NCBI GenBank assembly: GCA_016287065.1
Contig: JAEEVB010000115.1
Coordinates: 1-7,533, forward strand
Source: Muribaculaceae bacterium
GTDB taxonomy: Bacteria > Bacteroidota > Bacteroidia > Bacteroidales > Muribaculaceae
Reading direction: 5' to 3'
Length of the DNA stretch: 7,533 bases
A program made the translations under genes and the position numbers. Below, piece after piece: positions 4,601 through 7,533 of the stretch; within the stretch, counting starts at the first letter, position 1, and every line of letters starts with the position of its first letter. The notes below the pieces were generated by a model. It had not been told where the DNA came from. It saw nothing but the letters and a program-made list of their open reading frames with translations, and did no database searches.

Positions 4601-7533
4601 GCATCGTGGCCGAGCCCACTACTGCCGATGTGATGCGCAACTCCACCGACAATGTGATGCAACAACTGAAGGTGAATGTGAGCGGTGACAAGAACCCCAT
4701 CGCCATCAACAGCGTGAAGTTCAATACCACCGGCACAACCACCATGAGCGACATTGCAAACGCCAAGTTATATTACACGGGTCACAAGTCGGTATTCAGC
4801 ATCGAGAATCAGCTTGCCACCACTACTGTGGCCGATGGCGAGAATGTGCTGACACTCACTGAACCATTGACGATTACCGAGAATGGCGACTACTACCTGT
4901 GGCTCACCTATGACATTGCTGAAGAAGCTACTGTAGGCAACACTGTGGCAGCACAGATCGTGAGCCTGAATGCCAGCGACGAAATTACTGTTACTGGCAG
5001 TGCCGCAAGCCGCACCATCAAGGCCGGCTTGAAGGGTAACTACATCATTGGTGCAAGCGAGGCCGCCAATTATCCCACCTTTGCGGTAGCAATAGCTGCA
5101 CTGCAAGGCGGCATTGAGGGCGCCGTGACCTTCCAGGTCGAGGGTGGCACCTATCCCGAGAACATCTGGTTTGCCAGCGTTCCTGGTGTGAGCGAGCAGA
5201 ACACCATCACCTTCACGAGCCTTAACGGCAACCGCGACGAGGTGATTGTGACCGGTTCGGGCAGCAGTGAATATATGCCTGGCTCATCGTCGTATAAGAA
5301 GGGTATGGTGTTTGTCGAGAACACTCCTTATGTCACCATCGAGAAGATGACCTTCGCTCCTGCAAGAGAAAGTGAATACAACTATGTGGTGCAAACCTTC
5401 GACCGCAGTCGTCACTTCACGCTACGCGAGTGCCATGTGAGCGCTACTCCCGTAACCAGCGGCTATAGCGGCATTAACCTGGTGAAGACATCGGCCGGAA
5501 GCGAAGATAACTGCAACAACGACTATGCTACCTTTGAGAACAATGTGCTGGATGGCGGCTACATTGCCCTTTATCTGGGTGGCGCTAACAATGTGTCGCT
5601 CACTCGCGAGAAAGGCCTTGTGGTTCGTGGCAACACCATCAGCGAGGCTGGATCGAAGGGTATCTATGTCTATGACGAGGACGATATGATTGTTGAAAAC
5701 AACACCATCAATCAGTCTATGACCCAAAGGACCGGTTATTGGGGCATTGATGTTGCACGCGTGCGTGGCAATGCTGTGATAGCGGGTAATAAGATTACCA
5801 ACAGCACCAATTACTACAATGGCGGTATAGAGCTGCGCATGGAGTCGCGCGGAACAGCCAACCAGCCCATTCTCGTCTACAACAATGTGGTGAACATCAC
5901 CAACTCGCCGAGCAACAGCAGCGCTGGCATCGAGATAGATGGCGACAATTCCTATATCTCGCTCTACAACAACACTGTGCGCATTGCAGGCAATGGCGGT
6001 TACGCTTACTACACTGCAACTCGCAACCCCGCCTCGTATGTGGGCATCAAGTTGCAGAACAACCTGTTCCAGAACCTGTCATCGGCTCCTGCTGATATGT
6101 TTATTCACGCTAACTTCATGGGCAAGGCCCAGTTTGTGAACAATGCACTTTATGGTGCCACAGTGCTTGCCGATACCGACATCGACGCACTCAATGCCAT
6201 GGAAGGCTGCAGCGGTAACATTGTGAAGCAGGCCGAGTTCCTGAGTGAAACCGACTTGCACTTGACCAGTGCTGAGGGGCTGCAGATGGGTCTGCCGGTT
6301 GACTTCATCACCACCGATGCCGATGGTGTGGAGCGCCCTGCCCAGAATCCCACTGTGGGTGCCTATGAATATGTGGAAGTGGTGGTTGTGACTCCCGAGA
6401 TTGCCGAGGGCTATCCTGTGGTGAGCAGCGTAACGCAGACTGCCGCTACAGTGAAGACCAAGTGGAATGTGAGCGGCAAGCTCTACTCGATGATCGAGAA
6501 GCAAACCAAGGCTCCTGCTGTAGATGCTCTGCTCGCAACTACACCCGTAGATGTGGCTGCCGACACCGAAGTGTCGACACAGTTCAAGAATCTGGATGCT
6601 AACACCGATTATAAGGCCTACTTCCTGCTGGTTTCAGCATTGGATCAAACCCAGAGCGAGGTGGTTGAGACCGAGGTGTTCAAGACGGCTCCCGAAACAC
6701 TCACCATCGATATGACGAATCCGTTTGATGTCATTGATTCGGGCGAGAGTTCAACACTCGAAGCCACGGTGGAAGGCGGTCTGGAGCCCTACACCTATGA
6801 GTGGCGTGATCAGATGAATCAGGTGGTGGGTACCGATGCAACCGTTACCGTAACACCTGAATATACCTATGGTTACAAGCTGACGGTGACCAGTGCCGAT
6901 GGTCAGACTGCAACGGCCAAGACTGGTGTATATGTGTTGGGCGCCCCTGTGACTGCTACATTTGAAGACAATTATCTGTCTACCGAGAGCTACTTCTCTG
7001 GCGATAACGACGACGATGTGTTCTACAGCGGTTCTTACGCCTTCCATGTGGCCGATTACGGAGGCTGGTGGTATGGCTTTGGCATGAGTAACCAGACCTC
7101 GACCGCATACAGCGGTCTGGACGACCAGTTCCACAGTGCTGTGGGTAGCGGTAACAAGGGCTCGGCAACCTATTGCGTGGCTTACCCGAGCGGAACCTCG
7201 ATAGATGTGACCAACAGCCTTGAAGGCGAGCAGCTGAAGGGCATGTACATTACCAATTCGGCCTATGCCTATAGCAGCATGCTCTATGGCGACAGTTTCG
7301 CTCACAAGTTTGAGCAGGGCGACTGGTTCAAGCTTACCATCACGGGTTATGATGCAAGCAAGGCGGTTACAGGTACAGTAGAGACTTATCTTGCCGACTT
7401 GCGCTCGGAGAATGAGGCCGAACACTTCATTCTGAACGAATGGCAGTGGGTTGACCTCTCACCGCTGGGTACTGTGCAGAGTGTGCAGTTTGTGCTCTCG
7501 AGCAGCGATGTGGGCCAGTGGGGCATGAACACA
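1570..7533 (+). CDS. Giant multidomain exported protein with C-terminal DUF4465, controlled by a cobalamin riboswitch (3' end missing)
   Basis: One frame is open from ATG 1570 to the last base: 1988 codons without a stop. An in-frame TAA at 1561-1563 fixes this start, and later Met codons would remove the signal peptide. Residues 1-21 or 24 form a Sec signal peptide (Arg2 and Lys5, hydrophobic 6-15, cleavage near TMQA-FTA) with no lipobox Cys. Four CUB-like plus BNR_assoc_N-like units follow (about 30-1153). Next come a right-handed beta-helix (about 1155-1602, ending VGAYEY), a Fn3-like domain (1608-1706), a PKD/Ig-like domain (1709-1791) and DUF4465 (from about 1793, cut). The riboswitch upstream implies expression under B12 limitation, so a surface role in corrinoid capture is inferred. 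DUF4465 genes, as I recall, occur in Bacteroidetes B12-uptake loci. Catalysis is not evident. A type IX sorting domain could follow but lies outside. Alternative: a large adhesin with B12-dependent expression. Confidence 0.93.
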   Translation, partial: MRQVKVFILLMMLLMSGTMQAFTAGPQKAWSETDQVYYLKTSDKMEDEFVVNGSITFQAVATGNTIPSYRDCGVTFAPASEGEVIQITVNSIDLAGDNYLLLYEGDVDMSQLGTSSASDGVNQSRYMPAGWVKKYQSGSVGETYVATAANGKLSFGFHSTSPNGQTGFSITVTSMSLKDMEFGSVSAIQGLNPVNRGAKNPAIFGVDVVMDGGGNPMTLNELKIDASALTGSTQLTHVRLYKGETYTADNLLATAVTVGDELSAADVVLKNGHNKFMVVADIDANASGTIPSLTVTSAKIAGEERAISAATADAVVINNVILMPAEATTFVIGDDAAFYDDGGKDGKISLHFTGTVTFVPATEGDAIKIDFSKLDIFNTSSTGMNDVLKFYNGTTADEANLILDLTGTTETSKIVKSTSPDGAMTMTLVSTTGVPKDGWEATVSQFLPGDMTFKTLTAQAVESTATVSAGDQNVQMIVLDAETDNQSNPLALTALKVSTTAAERIESVKAYYLGDKTTNALTNLFGSVQPANGEMTISGNQTLAEGHNYFALVIDLNNEGVNNETVDLAFSGATIAETEQTASASATRTINNVCRATQGSHSHVIKGDWTFTNTEGYNGKYETAIADYIVTFTPAEAGTVAQIDFSKFDVYYSSSSYGTKAIYEIYSGTEVNSANLLWQLNDASLASTGPGKILRSQAADGSLTIRFNPNTSYSSYAGTGWIATVSPFQNHDMEVKSVTVNQTSTAELATGAVDADLIDFDVVTEGTLTTKVLNSIKLDLKNSHEAIAKVNVYYNNVNDRSSAVAFGSVENPASSEVNVAGERELAEASNYFWVAVDLTADAAAETVVDAKLVSLTDAAGVVTDVENGDPEGERVVKNIFLLQPGENVVVVNEPLMFYDDGGPNGKVSKGLKGNVTFIPGQDDCAVELTTKDTFSIGSGRMYVYSGSEANQDNVLGSVTGYGTTNGPSNLVSKAEDGKMYVTYEGNTTATTLDGWAIEVKLHQKTPFVIESIVAEPTTADVMRNSTDNVMQQLKVNVSGDKNPIAINSVKFNTTGTTTMSDIANAKLYYTGHKSVFSIENQLATTTVADGENVLTLTEPLTITENGDYYLWLTYDIAEEATVGNTVAAQIVSLNASDEITVTGSAASRTIKAGLKGNYIIGASEAANYPTFAVAIAALQGGIEGAVTFQVEGGTYPENIWFASVPGVSEQNTITFTSLNGNRDEVIVTGSGSSEYMPGSSSYKKGMVFVENTPYVTIEKMTFAPARESEYNYVVQTFDRSRHFTLRECHVSATPVTSGYSGINLVKTSAGSEDNCNNDYATFENNVLDGGYIALYLGGANNVSLTREKGLVVRGNTISEAGSKGIYVYDEDDMIVENNTINQSMTQRTGYWGIDVARVRGNAVIAGNKITNSTNYYNGGIELRMESRGTANQPILVYNNVVNITNSPSNSSAGIEIDGDNSYISLYNNTVRIAGNGGYAYYTATRNPASYVGIKLQNNLFQNLSSAPADMFIHANFMGKAQFVNNALYGATVLADTDIDALNAMEGCSGNIVKQAEFLSETDLHLTSAEGLQMGLPVDFITTDADGVERPAQNPTVGAYEYVEVVVVTPEIAEGYPVVSSVTQTAATVKTKWNVSGKLYSMIEKQTKAPAVDALLATTPVDVAADTEVSTQFKNLDANTDYKAYFLLVSALDQTQSEVVETEVFKTAPETLTIDMTNPFDVIDSGESSTLEATVEGGLEPYTYEWRDQMNQVVGTDATVTVTPEYTYGYKLTVTSADGQTATAKTGVYVLGAPVTATFEDNYLSTESYFSGDNDDDVFYSGSYAFHVADYGGWWYGFGMSNQTSTAYSGLDDQFHSAVGSGNKGSATYCVAYPSGTSIDVTNSLEGEQLKGMYITNSAYAYSSMLYGDSFAHKFEQGDWFKLTITGYDASKAVTGTVETYLADLRSENEAEHFILNEWQWVDLSPLGTVQSVQFVLSSSDVGQWGMNT
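1657..5028 (+). repeat. Four tandem ~275-residue units, each CUB-like domain plus BNR_assoc_N-like domain
   Basis: The units begin near residues 30, 328, 596 and 888. The closing Gly-aromatic of the CUB-like half falls at G167-F, G438-W, G720-W and G994-W (spacing 271, 282, 274). The aromatic strand of the second half falls at Y241, Y512, Y794 and Y1069 (spacing 271, 282, 275). Units 2 and 4 open with FYDDGGKDGK (338) and FYDDGGPNGK (897). The second halves share the L.EG.NYF....D pattern: LKNGHNKF, LAEGHNYF, LAEASNYF and ITENGDYY, typical of the domain found N-terminal to BNR-repeat sialidases. The copies are diverged in protein and DNA, so the duplication is old. These beta-sandwich modules probably act as spacers or carbohydrate/protein binders. 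Confidence 0.8.
5032..6375 (+). other. Right-handed parallel beta-helix domain within the giant protein
   Basis: Residues about 1155-1602. The segment opens with the common GNYIIG...YPTFAVAIAAL...GAVTFQV...GTYPENI pattern. Asn-rich coils follow, each giving NN or GN then a hydrophobic pair: ENNVLDGG, RGNTISEAG, VENNTINQS, AGNKITNS, YNNVVNI, YNNTVRI, QNNLFQN. It closes with the VGAYEY motif that commonly ends pectate-lyase-like helices. Such folds are used both by polysaccharide lyases and by surface adhesins. I cannot identify a catalytic site by eye. Confidence 0.85.
6391..6942 (+). other. Fibronectin-III-like then PKD/Ig-like linker domains
   Basis: Residues about 1608-1706 have a Fn3 pattern: hydrophobic V.S.T..AATVK near the start and the L.ANTDYKAYFL strand near 1676-1685. 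Residues about 1709-1791 resemble a PKD/Ig-like domain: DSGESSTLEATVEGGLEPYT, then YEW, then YKLTVTSADGQTATA. These are usual spacers in Bacteroidales surface proteins and place the last domain at a distance from the beta-helix. Confidence 0.72.
6946..7533 (+). other. DUF4465 domain, cut at the window edge
   Basis: Residues about 1793-1988. The family hallmarks I recognise are in order: TFED...YFSGD, FYSGSYAFHV, WWYGFGMSNQT, QFHSAVGSG, ATYCVAY, MYITNSAYAYSSM, GDSFAHKF, DWFKLTITGYD, VETYLADLR, EWQWVDLSPLG, SVQFVLSSSDVGQWGMNT. Family members usually continue with a Pro and an aromatic-Phe-Asp segment, so perhaps only a few tens of residues of this domain are missing. Function in the family is largely uncharacterised; some members lie in vitamin B12 uptake loci of Bacteroidetes (from memory, to be verified). 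This is the domain that best fits the riboswitch upstream. Confidence 0.85.

Noticed and set aside
2263..4665. 800-residue open frame on the minus strand
   Set aside because: It lies codon-for-codon opposite the giant gene. In that register its stops would need sense TTA, CTA or TCA codons, which this gene rarely uses (for example a TTA at 4768 and a TCA near 2260 bound such frames). The translation is His/Ile/Val-rich with no family pattern, whereas the plus strand shows clear domains.
5939..6139. 66-residue plus-strand frame
   Set aside because: Out-of-frame shadow within the beta-helix coding region, rich in Thr/Cys with no pattern.
4768..7425. Further minus-strand frames at 4768-5106, 5422-5727, 6079-6504 and 6751-7425
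   Set aside because: Same codon-register shadow of the giant gene as the 800-residue frame; the beta-helix and DUF4465 reading on the plus strand explains these positions.
1..7533. tRNA, rRNA, CRISPR array, insertion sequence or attachment site
   Set aside because: I looked for cloverleaf arms, regularly spaced short repeats, transposase motifs and terminal inverted repeats and saw none. The only repeats are the protein-domain repeats and the 13-bp direct repeat.

Overview
The window looks like chromosomal DNA from a Bacteroidales bacterium, most likely a gut or oral Prevotella- or Muribaculaceae-type organism. The reasons are a BspA-type leucine-rich-repeat protein with a dockerin-like tail, a promoter of the Bacteroidetes TTTG / TAnnTTTG type, no Shine-Dalgarno sequence before the main start codon, and a multidomain surface protein built from families typical of this phylum (BNR_assoc_N-like modules, beta-helix, DUF4465). 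The genus is inferred, not proven.

Layout, left to right, all on the + strand. (1) Positions 3-914 are the 3' end of a gene for a secreted BspA/LRR_5 protein with two dockerin-type calcium loops. It closes in a strong 12-bp stem-loop that contains its own stop codon. (2) Positions 927-1072 are a spacer with two small hairpins, bracketed by a 13-bp direct repeat. (3) Positions 1073-1104 hold a good Bacteroidetes promoter, followed within about 15 bases by a complete cobalamin riboswitch aptamer (about 1117-1331). (4) Positions 1332-1569 are an unusually long leader between aptamer and start codon, holding several hairpins. (5) From 1570 a single reading frame stays open to the last base (1988 codons, no stop, 3' end outside the window). 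I translated it codon by codon. All the long minus-strand frames across it are mirror images of this gene.

The giant protein carries a Sec signal peptide without a lipobox. Four copies follow of a roughly 275-residue unit (CUB-like domain plus BNR_assoc_N-like domain), then a right-handed beta-helix, a fibronectin-III-like domain, a PKD/Ig-like domain and a DUF4465 domain cut by the window edge. Its position directly behind a cobalamin riboswitch implies it is made when vitamin B12 is scarce. The simplest model is an exported, surface-associated protein of a corrinoid-acquisition regulon. That role is inferred from the riboswitch and the DUF4465 domain; no transporter gene is visible in the window. 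The BspA-like gene appears to be a separate transcription unit, separated by a probable terminator and the promoter.
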